Assembly: GCA_032622095.1 (NCBI GenBank)
Contig: CP136068.1
Span: 161,777,465-161,841,464 of the forward strand
DNA from: Siphonodentalium dalli
Taxonomy: Eukaryota; Mollusca; Scaphopoda; Gadilida; Siphonodentaliidae
Direction of reading: 5' to 3'
DNA: 64,000 bases
Shown here: positions 47,301 to 59,272 of the stretch, piece by piece
Layout of the letters: every line of letters begins with the position of its first letter
Numbering within the stretch: position 1 is the stretch's first letter
Program-made: the position numbers and the translations under genes
Notes under the pieces: generated by a model
Told to the model about the DNA's origin: nothing
Seen by the model: only the letters and a program-made list of their open reading frames with translations
Databases searched by the model: none

Positions 47301-50300
47301 AACACATGGGAAGGCCCTCCCTCTTACACGTGTAAAGGCCCTCCCTCTTACAAAATGTAAAGGCACTCCCTCTTACACATGGAAAGGCCCTCCCTCTTAC
47401 ACATGGAAAGGCCCTCACTCTTACACATGGAAAGGCCCTCCATCTTACACATGGAAAGGCCCTCCATCTTACACATGTAAAGGCCCTCCATCTTACACAT
47501 GGAAAGGACCTCCCTCTTACACATGTAAAGGCCCTCCCTCTTACACGTGGAAAGGCCCCCCCCCTCTTACACGTGGAAAGGCCCTCCCTCTTACACATGT
47601 AAAGGCACTCCCTCTTAAACATGGAAAGGCCCTCCCTCTTACACATGGAAAGGCCCTCCCTCTTACACATGGAAAGGCCCTCCATCTTACACATGGAAAG
47701 GCCCTCCATCTTACACATGTAAAGGCCCTCCATCTTACACATGGAAAGGCCCTCCCTCTTACACATGTAAAGGCCCTCCCTCTTACACGTGGAAAGGCCA
47801 TCCCTCTTACACATGGAAAGGCCCTCCCTCTTACACATGGAAAGGCCCTCCATCTTACACATGGAAAGGCCCTCCATCTTACACATGGAAAGACCCTCCC
47901 TCTTACACATGGAAAGGCCCTCCCTCTTACACATGGAAAGGCACTCCCTCTTACACATGTAAAGGCACTCCCTCTTACACGTGGAAAGGCCCTCCCTCTT
48001 ACACATGGAAAGGCCCTCCCTCTTACACATGGAAAGGCCCTCCATCTTACACATGGAAAGGCCCTCCATCTTACACATGGAAAGGCCCTCCCTCTTACAC
48101 ATGTAAAGGCACTCCCTCTTACACATGTAAAGGCACTCCCTCTTACACATGGCAATGCCCTCCCTCTTACACGTGGAAAGGCCCTCCCTCTTACACATGG
48201 AAAGGCCCTCCCTCTTACACATGGAAAGGCCCTCCCGCTTACACATGGAAAGGCCCCACCTCTTACACATGGAAAGGCCCTCCCTCTTACACATGGAAAG
48301 GCCCTCCCTCTTACACGTGGAAAGGCCCTCCCTCTTACACATGTAAAGGCACTCCCTCTTACACATGGAAAGGCCCTCCCTCTTACACATGGAAAGGCCC
48401 TCCCTCTTACACGTGGAAAGGCCCTCCCTCTTACACATGTAAAGGCACTCCCTCTTACACATGGAAAGGCCCTCCCTCTTACACGTGGAAAGGCCCTCCC
48501 TCTTACACATGGAAAGGCCCTCCCTCTTACACATGGAAAGGCCCTCCATCTTACACATGGAAAGGCCCTCCATCTTACACATGGAAAGGCCCTCCCTCTT
48601 ACACATGGAAAGGCCCTCCCTCTTACACATGGAAAGGCCCTCCCTCTTACACATGAAAAGGCCCTCCCTCTTACACATGGAAAGGCCCTCCCTCTTACAC
48701 GTGGAAAGGCCCTCCCTCTTACACATGGAAAGGCCCTCCCTCTTACACATGGAAAGGCCCTCCATCTTACACATGGAAAGACCCTCCCTCTTACACACGG
48801 AAAGACCCTCCCTCTTACACACGGAAAGGCCCTCCCTCTTACACACGAAAAGGCCCTCCCTCTTACACATGGAAAGGCCCTCCCTCTTACACATGGCAAG
48901 GCCATCCCTCTTACACGTGGAAAGGACCTCCCTCTTACACATGGAAAGGCCCTCCCTCTTACACATGGGAAGGCCCTCCCTCTTACACATGGGAAGGCCC
49001 TCCCTCTTACACATGGAAAGACCCTCCCTCTTACACATGGGAAGGCCCTCCATCTTACACATGTAAAGGCCCTCCCTCTTACACATGGAAAGACCCTCCA
49101 TCTTACACATGTAAAGGCCCTCCCTCTTACACATGGGAAGGCACTCCCTCTTACACATGTAAAGGCCCTCCCTCTTACACATGGAAAGACCCTCCCTCTT
49201 ACACATGGAAAGACCCTCCCTCTTACACATGGAAAGACCCTCCCTCTTACACATGGGAAGGCCCTCCCTCTTACACATGGAAAGACCCTCCCTCTTACAC
49301 ATGGGAAGGCCCTCCCTCTTACACATGGAAAGGGCCTCCCTCTTACACATGGAAAGGCACTCCCTCTTACATATGGAAAGGCCCTCCCTCTTACACATGG
49401 AAAGACCCTCCCTCTTACACATGGAAAGAGCCTCCCTCTTACACATGGAAAGACCCTCCCTCTTACACATGGAAAGACCCTCCCTCTAACACATGGAAAG
49501 GCCCTCCATCTTACACATGGAAAGGCCCTCCCTCTTACACATGGAAAGGCACTCCCTCTTACACATGGAAAGGCCCTCCCTCTTACACATGGAAAGGGCC
49601 TCCCTCTTACACATGGAAAGGCACTCCCTCTTACACATGGAAAGGCCCTCCCTCTTACACATGGAAAGGCCCTCCCTCTTACACATGTAAAGACCCTCCC
49701 TCTTACACATGGAAAGACCCTCCCTCTTACACATGGAAAGGCCCTCCATCTTACACATGGAAAGGCCCTCCCTCTTACACATGGAAAGGCCATCCATCTT
49801 ACACATGGAAAGGCCCTCCCTCTTACACATGGAAAGGCACTCCCTCTTACACATGGAAAGGCCCTCCCTCTTACACATGGAAAGGGCCTCCCTCTTACAC
49901 ATGGAAAGGCCCTCCCTCTTACACGTGGAAAGGCCCTCCCTCTTACACATGGAAAGGCCCTCCCTCTTACACATGGAAAGGCCCTCCATCTTACACATGG
50001 AAAGGCCCTCCATCTTACACATGGAAAGGCCCTCCCTCTTACACATGGAAAGGCCCTCCCTCTTACACATGGAAAGGCCCTCCCTCTTATACATGAAAAG
50101 GCCCTCCCTCTTACACATGGAAAGGCCCTCCCTCTTACACGTGGAAAGGCCCTCCCTCTTACACATGGAAAGGCCCTCCCTCTTACACATGGAAAGGCCC
50201 TCCATCTTACACATGGAAAGACCCTCCCTCTTACACACGGAAAGGCCCTCCCTCTTACACACGAAAAGGCCCTCCCTCTTACACATGAAAAGGCCCTCCC

Positions 50301-53300
50301 TCTTACACATGGCAAGGCCCTCCCTCTTACACGTGGAAAGGCCCTCCCTCTTACACATGGAAAGGCCCTCCCTCTTACACATGGGAAGGCCCTCCCTCTT
50401 ACACACGGAAAGGCCCTCCCTCTTACACATGGAAAGGCCCTCCCTCTTACACATGGAAAGGCCCTCCATCTTACACATGGAAAGGCCCTCCCTCTTACAC
50501 ATGGAAAGGCCCTCCCTCTTACACATGGAAAGGCCCTCCCTCTTACACATGGAAAGGCCCTCCCGCTTTCACATGGAAAGGCCCTCCCTCTTACACATGA
50601 AAAGGCCCTCCCTCTTACACTTGGAAAGGCCCTCCATCTTACACATGGAAAGGCCCTCCCTCTTACACATGGAAAGGCCCTCCCGCTTTCACATGGAAAG
50701 GCCCTCCCTCTTACACATGGGAAGGCCCTCCCTCTTACACATGGAAAGGACCTCCCTCTTACAAATGGAAAGACCCTCCCTCTTACACATGGAAAGGCCC
50801 TCCCTCTTACACATGGAAAGGCCCTCCCTCTTACACATGGAAAGGCCCTCCATCTTACACATGGAAAGGCCCTCCCTCTTACACATGGAAAGGCCCTCCC
50901 TCTTACACATGGAAAGGCCCTCCCTCTTACACATGGAAAGGCCCTCCCTCTTACACATGTAAAGACCCTCCCTCTTACACATGGAAAGACCCTCCCTCTT
51001 ACACATGGAAAGGCCCTCCATCTTACACATGGAAAGGCCCTCCCTCTTACACATGGAAAGGCCATCCCTCTTACACATGGAAAGGCCCTCCCTCTTACAC
51101 TTGGAAAGGCCCTCCATCTTACACATGGAAAGACCCTCCCTCTTACACATGGAAAGGCCCTCCCTCTTACACATGGAAAGGCCCTCCCTCTTAGACATGG
51201 AAAGGCCCTCCATCTTACACATGGAAAGGCCCTCCCTCTTACACATGGAAAGGCCCTCCCTCTTACACTTGGAAAGGCCCTCCCTCTTACACATGGAAAG
51301 GCCCTCCCTCTTACACATGGAAAGGCCCTCCATCTTACACATGGAAAGGCCCTCCCTCTTACACATGGAAAGGCCATCCCTCTTACACATGGAAAGGCCC
51401 TCCCTCTTACACTTGGAAAGGCCCTCCCTCTTACACATGGAAAGGCCCTCCCTCTTACACATGGAAAGGCCCTCCATCTTACACATGGAAAGGCCCTCCC
51501 TCTTACACATGGAAAGGCCCTCCCTCTTACACATGGAAAGGCCCTCCCTCTTACACATGGAAAGGCCCTCCATCTTACACGTGGGAAGGCCCTCCCTCTT
51601 ACACATGGAAAGGCCCTCCATCGTACACATGGAAAGACCCTCCCTCTTACACATGGAAAGGCCCTCCCTCTTACACATGGAAAGGCCCTCCCTCTTACAC
51701 ATGGAAAGGCCCTCCCTCTTACACATGTAAAGACTTTCCCTCTTACACATGGAAAGGCCCTCCCTCTTACACATGGAAAGGCCCTCCCTCTTACACATGG
51801 AAAGGCCCTCCCTCTTACACATGGAAAGGCCCTCCCTCTTACACATGGAAAGGCCCTCCATCTTACACGTGGGAAGGCCCTCCCTCTTACACGTGGAAAG
51901 GCCCTCCATCGTACACATGGAAAGACCCTCCCCCTTACACATGGAAAGGCCCTCCCTCTTACACATGAAAAGGCCCTCCCCTCTTACACATGGAAAGGCC
52001 CTCCCTCTTACACATGTAAAGGCCCTCCCTCTTACACATGGAAAGACCCTCCCTCTTACACATGGAAAGGCCCTCCCTCTTACACATGGAAAGGCCCTCC
52101 CTCTTACACATGGAAAGGCCCTCCCTCTTACACATGGAAAGGCCCCTCCCTCTTACACATGTAAAGGCCCTCCCTCTTACACATGGAAAGACCCTCCCTC
52201 TTACACATGGAAAGGCCCTCCCTCTTACACATGGAAAGGCCCTCCCTCTTACACATGGAAAGGCCCTCCCTCTTACACATGGAAAGGGCCCTCCCTCTTA
52301 CACATGGAAAGGCCCTCCATCTTACACATGGAAAGGCCCTCCATCGTACACATGGAAAGACCCTCCCTCTTACACATGGAAAGGCCCTCCCTCTTACACA
52401 TGGAAAGACCCTCCCTCTTACACATGGAAAGGCCCTCCCTCTTACACACGGAAAGGCCATCCCTCTTACAAATGGAAAGGCCATCCCTCTTACACATGGA
52501 AAAGCCCTCCCTCTTACACATGGAAAGGCTCTCCCTCTTACACATGGAAAGGCCCTCCCTCTTACACATGGGAAGACCCTCCCACTTACACATGGAACGG
52601 CCCTCCCTCTTACACATGGAAAGGCACTCCCTCTTACACATGGGAAGGCCCTCCCTCTTACACATGGAAAGGCCATCCCTCTAACACATGTAAAGGCCCT
52701 CCCTCTTACACATGGAAAGGCCCTCCCTCTTACACATGGAACGGCCCTCCCTCTTACACATGGAAAGGCACTCCCTCTTACACATGGGAAGGCCCTCCCT
52801 CTTACACATGGAAAGGCCATCCCTCTAACACATGTAAAGGCCCTCCCTCTTACACATGGAAAGGCCCTCCCTCTTATATATGGGAAGGCCCTCCCTCTTA
52901 CACGTGGGAAGGCCCTCCCTCTAACACATGGAAAGGCCATCCCTCTAACACATGTAAAGGCCCTCCCTCTTACACATGTAAAGGCCCTCCCTCTTACACA
53001 TGGAAAGGCCCTCCCTCTTACACGTGGGAAGGCCCTCCCTCTTACACATGGAAAGGCCCTCCCTCTAACACATGAAAAGGCCCTCCCTCTTACACATGGA
53101 AAGGCCCTCCCTCTTACACATGGAAAGGCCCGCCCTCTTACACATGTAAAGGCCCTCCCTCTTACACATGGAAAGGCCCTCCCTCTAACACATGGAAAGG
53201 CCCTCCCTCTTACACATGGAAAGGCCCTCCCTCTTACACATGGAAAGGCTCTCCCTCTTACACATGTAAAGACCCTCCCTCTTACACATGTAAAGGCCCT

Positions 53301-54195
53301 CCCTCTTACACACGGAAAGGCCCTCCCTCTTACACATGGAAAGGCCCTCCCTCTTACACATGGAAAGACCCTCCCTCTTACACGTGGGAAGGCCCTCCCT
53401 CTTACACATGGAAAGGCCCTCCCTCTTACACATGGAAAGGCCCTCCCTCTACACATGGAAAGGCCCTCCCTCTTACACATGGAAAGACCCTCCCTCTTAC
53501 ACGTGGGAAGGCCCTCCCTCTTACACATGGAAAGGCCCTCCCTCTACACATGGAAAGGCCCTCCCTCTTACACATGGAAAGGCCCTCCCTCTTACACATG
53601 GAAATGCCCTCCCTCTTACACGTGGGAAGGTCCTCCCTCTAACACATGGCAAGGCCCTCCCTCTTACACATGGCAAGGCCCTCCCTCTTACACATGGAAA
53701 GGCCCTCCCTCTTACACATGGAAAGGCCCTCCCTCTTACACATGTAAAGACCCTCCCTCTTACACATGGAAAGGCCCTCCCTCTTACACATGTAAAGACC
53801 CTCCCTCTTACACATGGAAAGGCCCTCCCTCTTACACGTGGGAAGGCCCTCCATCTTACACATGGAAAGACCCTCCCTCTTACACATGGCAAGGCCCTCC
53901 CTCTTACACATGGAAAGGCCCTCCCTCTAACACATGGCAAGGCCCTCCCTCTTACACATGGCAAGGCCCTCCCTCTTACACATGGAAAGGCCCTCCCTCT
54001 AACACATGGCAAGACCCTCCCTCTTACACATGGGAAGGCCCTCCCTCTTACACATGTAAAGGCCCTCCCTCTTACACATGGAAAGGCCCTCCCTCTTACA
54101 CGTGGGAAGGTCCTCCCTCTTACACGTGGGAAGGTCCTCCCTCTTACACGTGGGAAGGCCCTCCCTCTAACACATGGCACTGCCCTCCCTCCTTC
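41305..54195. repeat. Giant 24-bp minisatellite/satellite array (about 537 units, 12.9 kb)
   Basis: The first full unit is 41305-41328, containing ACACATGGAAAGG then CCCTCCCTC. Variation is concentrated at a few positions: ATGG, ACGG, ATGT or ATGGG after ACAC; GGCCC, GACCC or GGCAC; CCTCT or CCGCT. All three plus frames and two minus frames lack stops in the consensus; the remaining minus frame has TAA in every unit. Period-8 reading frames (MCKREGLS, CVRGRAFP, TWKGPPSY, HMERPSLL, THGKALPL) therefore run for hundreds of codons, up to 1278 (47541-51377, minus). Frames switch at indels with no selection for any one of them. I regard it as non-coding satellite DNA. Confidence 0.97.
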
Positions 54196-55739
54196 ATTTG
54201 TTCTCAACGCTCGCCCTTTTACAACCCAATATCACGGGGACCGTCAACTGCGGATGTCCCCACATAAATGATCATACGTCGATGTGTCTATAGATCATGC
54301 CATGAATCTATACTCTTACTGACGCCGTAGATATCATATTCCACCAGTACAAAACCTTGGAACTTTTTGAAGTTTTGACAGGGAACTTCTTTATAAAGTC
54401 AAAACAATAATGCCAGGAATATATTTCTTAGTTATCATTCTGTTTCTTAATAATGTACTTCACTGTAGGTGAAGCTCCCATATATATATGAAATATATCT
54501 AGCTGAAACAGGCAACCTTTATTCAGCTTCGGAGGGTCCTGCGACAGTTAAATTGTAATTAGATTAAACTCCTTGCTTAATTTAACAACAATTATTGTCC
54601 TTTTTAAATTATTTTTCATCCCCTCAAACCCCCAGCTGGTGTTTTGTCCCTGTGTGTGTAACGTATATCGCATTGTCATATCGTCAGAGAGTGAAGTTTA
54701 AAAATCGATATGTCTTACCCTAGTTGCAAACTGCATATTTGTACAAATACATATAGGTCATGCATTGACCAACATTGTCAACAATGCGGATACTAGCATA
54801 AAAAGGTCCGCGGCAATTTCCAGATTAAATTGCGATTGCGACCTATATATGACACGACCTACACACTATTATAACACAGATGCACACAGATGACTGGCAG
54901 CGGGGCATAGAAGTCAATGACCTGTGGTGCAGGTGTGTGTATGGGCATCTAGTAAATCTAGGCCAATAGCATGTTCAGTATGTCGCGTTATTGAGGTGAT
55001 AGGATAGGATAGGATAGGATAATTTTATTTACAATACACATACATGGAAAGTACAATTACAAATAAATATAATATTAATAGACTATACATGTATATTGCT
55101 AGGGGTGATATAGTCATGGCTGACTGTCTTCCTATCACCCCTGGATGTAGTGACAGATTATATGATGAAGATGGCCGAATTAAGTTGATTGTTTTCAGGT
55201 TACGTTTATCGTGACAACCATATCGCATATTACAACATGGACTGTCAATAAAAAGTTAATAAATATTGCATAGAGAATGATAGTGTACTAATCAGAACGA
55301 GACACGCGAACTATACTCAAGGCTCGAGTTAGTAATACCAAGTAAGCACATACGGGCATACTAACTTTTCAAAAGTACGAAACACTGTGTAGGAACTGTT
55401 ACATCGGTAGTCATTCTATTGCCGGTTTGTGATGGTTCAGGAATGATTTGTTACGGTTCCTTATGGTTACAAATAGAACTTTTCGGTAGTTTTTGACAGG
55501 TAAACATCAATTTTCGAGCGATCAATGTGTTTCCACAACCTCCAAGAATGTGATAATAACTAAAATTCCATTGTGCGATTCGTAATAACGACGAAAACCG
55601 AGAATGTTGGTATCTTGATCGATTCTCGTTCGACCGAGTCGGTTCTCTTCCCAATTAATCGGTTCTATACGGGAAATATTATGACTAATATTAGGAAGAT
55701 GCATGGTTCAAACGTGAAAATAACCAAGTAAATTAAATG
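54196..55739. other. Gene-free flank with dispersed repeat C and a GGATA microsatellite
   Basis: 54285-54480 matches dispersed repeat C: AGATCATGCCATGAATCT, CCTTGGAACTTTTTGAAG, GAATATATTTCTTAGTTAT and TTCACTGTAGGTGAAGCTCC. Inverted copies are at 22600-22860 and 23470-23730. An (ATAGG)n run lies at 54998-55020. No gene seen. Confidence 0.55.
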
Positions 55740-55992
55740 AAATATGCATTAAAAATGATAAAAATGATAAAAATTGTTAAAGAATATAAGAAAAAATGAT
55801 ACAAATTCTTATAGAATGTAACAAAAATGATAATTTTTTTTATGAAAATTGTTGAAGAATGTAAGAAAGAAAATGATAAAAAATTATAAGAAATTGTTAG
55901 ACCAATGCATTCTCGTATGAGAGGCGAACTATGGTAATGCATTGGCACAGAGTCTTTAATGTTTCGCCAGCGCAGCTCCCGCCATGAAGGGG
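55740..55992. mobile_element. Type D palindrome element (copy 2, partial)
   Basis: Contains only the loop words (AAATTGTTAAAGAATATAAG), a badly eroded palindrome (55902-55947) and the right end GCGCCAGCGCAGCTCCCG... followed by GGGGTTAA. It has the same orientation as 40790-41285, so the two type D ends bracket the 24-bp array as direct repeats. Confidence 0.7.
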
Positions 55993-55999
55993 TTAAAAT

Positions 56000-56338
56000 G
56001 GTACTGCTCACTAAATCCGACCATATATGGGACGATGTCCTTTCATACTCAGCAGAATATATGCAACAAAGGAATGACATTGAGCAACAGATGGGTGCAA
56101 AATACACTCGTATGCTCTATAAATTATGTAAGCAACATGGCAATTATAATGATAACGAATTTATGGCTGGAGTAATAAATTCATTTTCATTTAAAATTAC
56201 CATGTTGTTTGTATCATTCAAAGAGCATATGAGTGTATTTCGCACTCATCCATGGCTCAAATTCATTCATTTGTTGAATATATTCTATTGAGATAAAAGG
56301 AGATGGTCCCATAAATGGTCGGATTTATGTACAGTACC
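56000..56338. mobile_element. Small inverted-repeat element containing a 110-codon frame
   Basis: GGTACTG, AAATCCGACCATATATGGGA and a GATGTCCTTTCAT-like segment at 56000-56045 are mirrored at 56290-56338 (ATAAATGGTCGGATTTATGT ... CAGTACC). Between them a plus-strand frame (55959-56291) reads SAEYMQQRNDIEQQMGAKYT and CKQHGNYNDNEFMAG. It has a protein-like composition but matches no family I recognise. Its start lies in the preceding element, so it is probably not a gene. Confidence 0.5.
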
Positions 56339-56529
56339 CATGCAAGTTGATATTTACACTCGGTCAGTTACTTATAAGTATATGCCTTAGATATAGGGCG
56401 GCTAAGTGTCAAATAGTAACCGAATCGTTCATTTTGTTATTCAAGCCTGACATTTGCCATGAGTGGTGAGTGTGAACTGTAAAGACATATTTTTTCTGAC
56501 AAACCGATCACAATGGTCGACATAATTAT

Positions 56530-57520
56530 TCAAAATGATCGCCACTGTTTCGAGAATTTACATGCATGTCCAGAATCATCTCTAGATGGGAGCTATCGAA
56601 GTTGAACAATTTTCGATGAAAGGCATGGCCTCCAGCAGCAATCGTGGATTTTACTCTTTGCGTGACTAAAACGTTTGACGCATCCTTACAAACCACATCC
56701 CCCGTCCTATCGTCACCAAACTTCTCACGAATATTTTGAGGGGCCACTAGATGGGGGCCATCAATATTTTCTGAATTTATCCTTCATCCGATCATCACCA
56801 AACAGCATAGTATGGATTTTCGGGGTGACCTCTAGATGGGAGCCTCATATTTTTACCGAACGTAGATGAAAAACATGGCCGCCAACAGCCACATTGGATT
56901 TCAAATTTGAATCCATCGCAGCCCTCATTTATTGGAGAACAGTTTGTTTTAAAGTTACAGGCATCTTTAGGATAACCTCTAGATGGGAGCCATCGAATTT
57001 TCACAATCTTCGATTAAAAAAACCATGGCCGCCAGCAGCCATATTGGAGTTTACTCTTTCAATGACTAATATCCCCCATCCGATCGTCACCAAACTTAAC
57101 ACGGAACTTTTGAGTGGCCACTAGATTTGTCAGAATTTCGATGAAAAACATGACCGCCAGTGGTCGGATTTTAATCTTTGTATGACTAAATCATTTTACA
57201 CGCCGTACACAGACGACACCCATTGTCCGGTCGTCACTAAACTTCATACTTATCCTCAGGATGACCATTAGGTCAAAGCCATGACTTGTTTTCCGAACTG
57301 CGTTGAGAAATATGGCCACCAGCGGCCATCATGGTTTTACTCTTAGTATGACTAAATCCTTTGGCACAACCTACAGACGACATCCCTTGTCCGATCCTCA
57401 CTAAACTTCATATGGATTTTCAGGATGATCATTAGATGGGAGTTATATATTTGTTTCTGAATTTTGTTAAAAAACAGTGGCCACCAGCAGCTACCTTGGA
57501 TATTAGTTTATAATTATCTC
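56530..57520. repeat. Degenerate tandem repeat, about 6 units of 150-180 bp
   Basis: Each unit has CATGGCCGCCAGCAGCCAT, GGATTTTACTCTTTG, ATGACTAAA, CCCATCCGATCGTCACCAAA and CTCTAGATGGGAGCC. Units are diverged and partly truncated. Small frames on both strands are by-products. A single related word occurs at 3410-3430. Confidence 0.75.
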
Positions 57521-57584
57521 TTCATGTTGAGATATAGAATTACCTAGACATTTAAACTAGTTATCTAGGCTAGCCTCAAGCCTT

Positions 57585-57715
57585 CCCATCGTGTTGGAAA
57601 TTTCAAACATCATACTCCCCCTTAGGTTGGAAATTATCCAACAGATGACCATTTCAGTCCACAGTTTTGACCAAATGTAGTAAAATATTGTTTTCATAAA
57701 CTAATTAGCATTTTT
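57585..57715. repeat. Dispersed repeat E, partial copy
   Basis: Carries GTGTTGGAAATTTCAAACAT, CCCCCTTAGGTTGGAAATT, CAGATGACCATTTCAGTCCA and TTTTGACCAAATGTAGTAAA, as at 21560. Confidence 0.75.
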
Positions 57716-57772
57716 TATTGGCCATCGCTATTTTAGCAACCACCAAGGGTGGTTATACCTAAGGCAGGTGAA

Positions 57773-57859
57773 TGACGTCATATAATTTTTTCTATATCCA
57801 TCAGTGATTATTCAAGATCGCGGGTTTAGATTTTGGAGAAATTGTCACGTGACTTCCGG
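57773..57859 (+). promoter_or_regulatory. Candidate promoter-like motif cluster (CRE, E-box, ETS)
   Basis: TGACGTCA, a perfect CRE palindrome, lies at 57773-57780. GTCACGTGACTTCCGG lies at 57844-57859, combining a USF/MYC-type E-box with an ETS site as in many metazoan core promoters. No gene is recognised downstream, so the functional claim is weak. Confidence 0.25.
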
Positions 57860-58094
57860 CTAGCAACCGTGTGGAGATTGTAAAAAAAACGCGGAATTGG
57901 AAATGAAGCATCGGGATAAAAATGAAAGTAGCTACTTCACAACTTATGAAGAATTCACATGTGATTTAAGTTTATTAATTTCATTTAGACCAATTTCGTT
58001 TGTCATCCTAATGAAAACGATAAAATAAGAAGTCATGACGATAACCCAGACAATATTTTACAATCCACGACACGTCTTGTCAATTTGGCATGTC

Positions 58095-58760
58095 ATCTCC
58101 GGCGTGTCCACTGCATGATGTTACACAAATTATTCTTAGCGTTATGTCGCCGAAAAAAGGCAAATTTGAGGCACATAATGTGTGGTTCCTCCACTACGTG
58201 TCACGTACGATTCATATTAGAGACCTTTCGCAAACATCACTATTACGATTACGGATAGGGTATAGTGTCCTAGTAAGGTTGACACCATCACAATTTACCT
58301 ACGATGGCTAATTGTTGAGACGGCATATGCCCCACTTTATTCAGTTCACATATATTTGATGGAAAAAATAATCTGTGTCTCTTTGAGATCCCAAGTTCTT
58401 ATCCGTGTGTAATACACCAAACGGATAATGTTAGAGCGTCCCCAAGCAGGACCGGTGACACATTCTTGACACATGTGCACATAATTAAACTGCGCGGGGT
58501 ATATTTCGTCTCACGTAAGAACCCCCGTGCGCAAAGATCGAATTTTGGCCGTATACTGGCAGGATATTTCCATATCCGTAATCGTATTCGTGATTTTGCG
58601 AAAGGTCTCTATTATCTACGACATCACGAATATACAACATGGAACGCTCTTGTCTGTTACATGTCATGCACATGGTTGTTGTTTCTTTGAGACCCAAAGA
58701 TCGTGTTAAAAGTTATATTGTTCAGTCTTCCTGTGACATATAATGCCCGTAGAAAGTAGT
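58095..58760. repeat. Inverted repeat around 58212-58262 and 58567-58615
   Basis: TTAGAGACCTTTCGCAAA ... ATTACGATTACGGAT (left) is mirrored by ATCCGTAATCGTATTCGTG and TTTTGCGAAAGGTCTCTA (right). Outer boundaries are uncertain. Likely another old MITE; the 60-74 codon frames inside are not supported. Confidence 0.6.
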
Positions 58761-58964
58761 TCAAGTATTTATCGACCTATTTCAATACCGGGAAAAATTA
58801 AAAAGCGAATATTATTAGGTGTATTTTGGAGCGCTAAACACCATGTGGCTTCAAATTACCTGATTCGATGCAGTTGATTCGCTATGCGCCCCAACGAAGT
58901 GCTTCACATAACTGTAAGTATAACATTCACTGTACACGCAACACGATGTTCTTTAGAAATTCTC

Positions 58965-59270
58965 CGTCAGCGAGCTTATAATATCGTTTTATTTAACGTA
59001 GTCACCCACCGACCAAATTGTCGCCCGCACACAATAATCCTTAATTCGAGTGGCATTGAGTTACCAAATTTAAGGGGGCAGATATCGGGTTCAACGGGTA
59101 AAAAGTCACTACTGACACATATCACGGACAGACTAAGTATGAAAAGGGTCATACGTCTTCGTCAGCGCGGTTATAATTTATATCTGTATAAAATAGGTCG
59201 CCCACTGACCCACATCGCTAAATATGGACTGTGGAGAGGAAGGGAGTTGGCTCGCCCCGCGGTACTCTTT
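58965..59270. repeat. Dispersed repeat F, two units
   Basis: Two diverged units share CGTCAGCG(A/C)G, TTATAAT, a GTCRCCCACYGACC-like block and an ACTCTTTAA or CCTTAATTCGAGTGGC end. A third copy is at 61560-61750 (AACGCGCTTATAATTTCGAT, GGTCACCCACTGACCCACAT). A 168-codon plus frame (58884-59390) runs across both units into the next element and is not credible. Confidence 0.6.
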
Positions 59271-59272
59271 AA

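Noticed and set aside
41305-54195. 24-bp repeats as a CRISPR or zinc-finger gene
   Set aside because: No spacers, and CKREGLSM lacks the Cys2His2 spacing and His residues of zinc fingers.
41250-54271. Giant ORFs (up to 1278 codons) on both strands
   Set aside because: They are translations of a 24-bp repeat in five open frames; ORFs overlap on both strands, change frame at indels and have no non-repeat domain.
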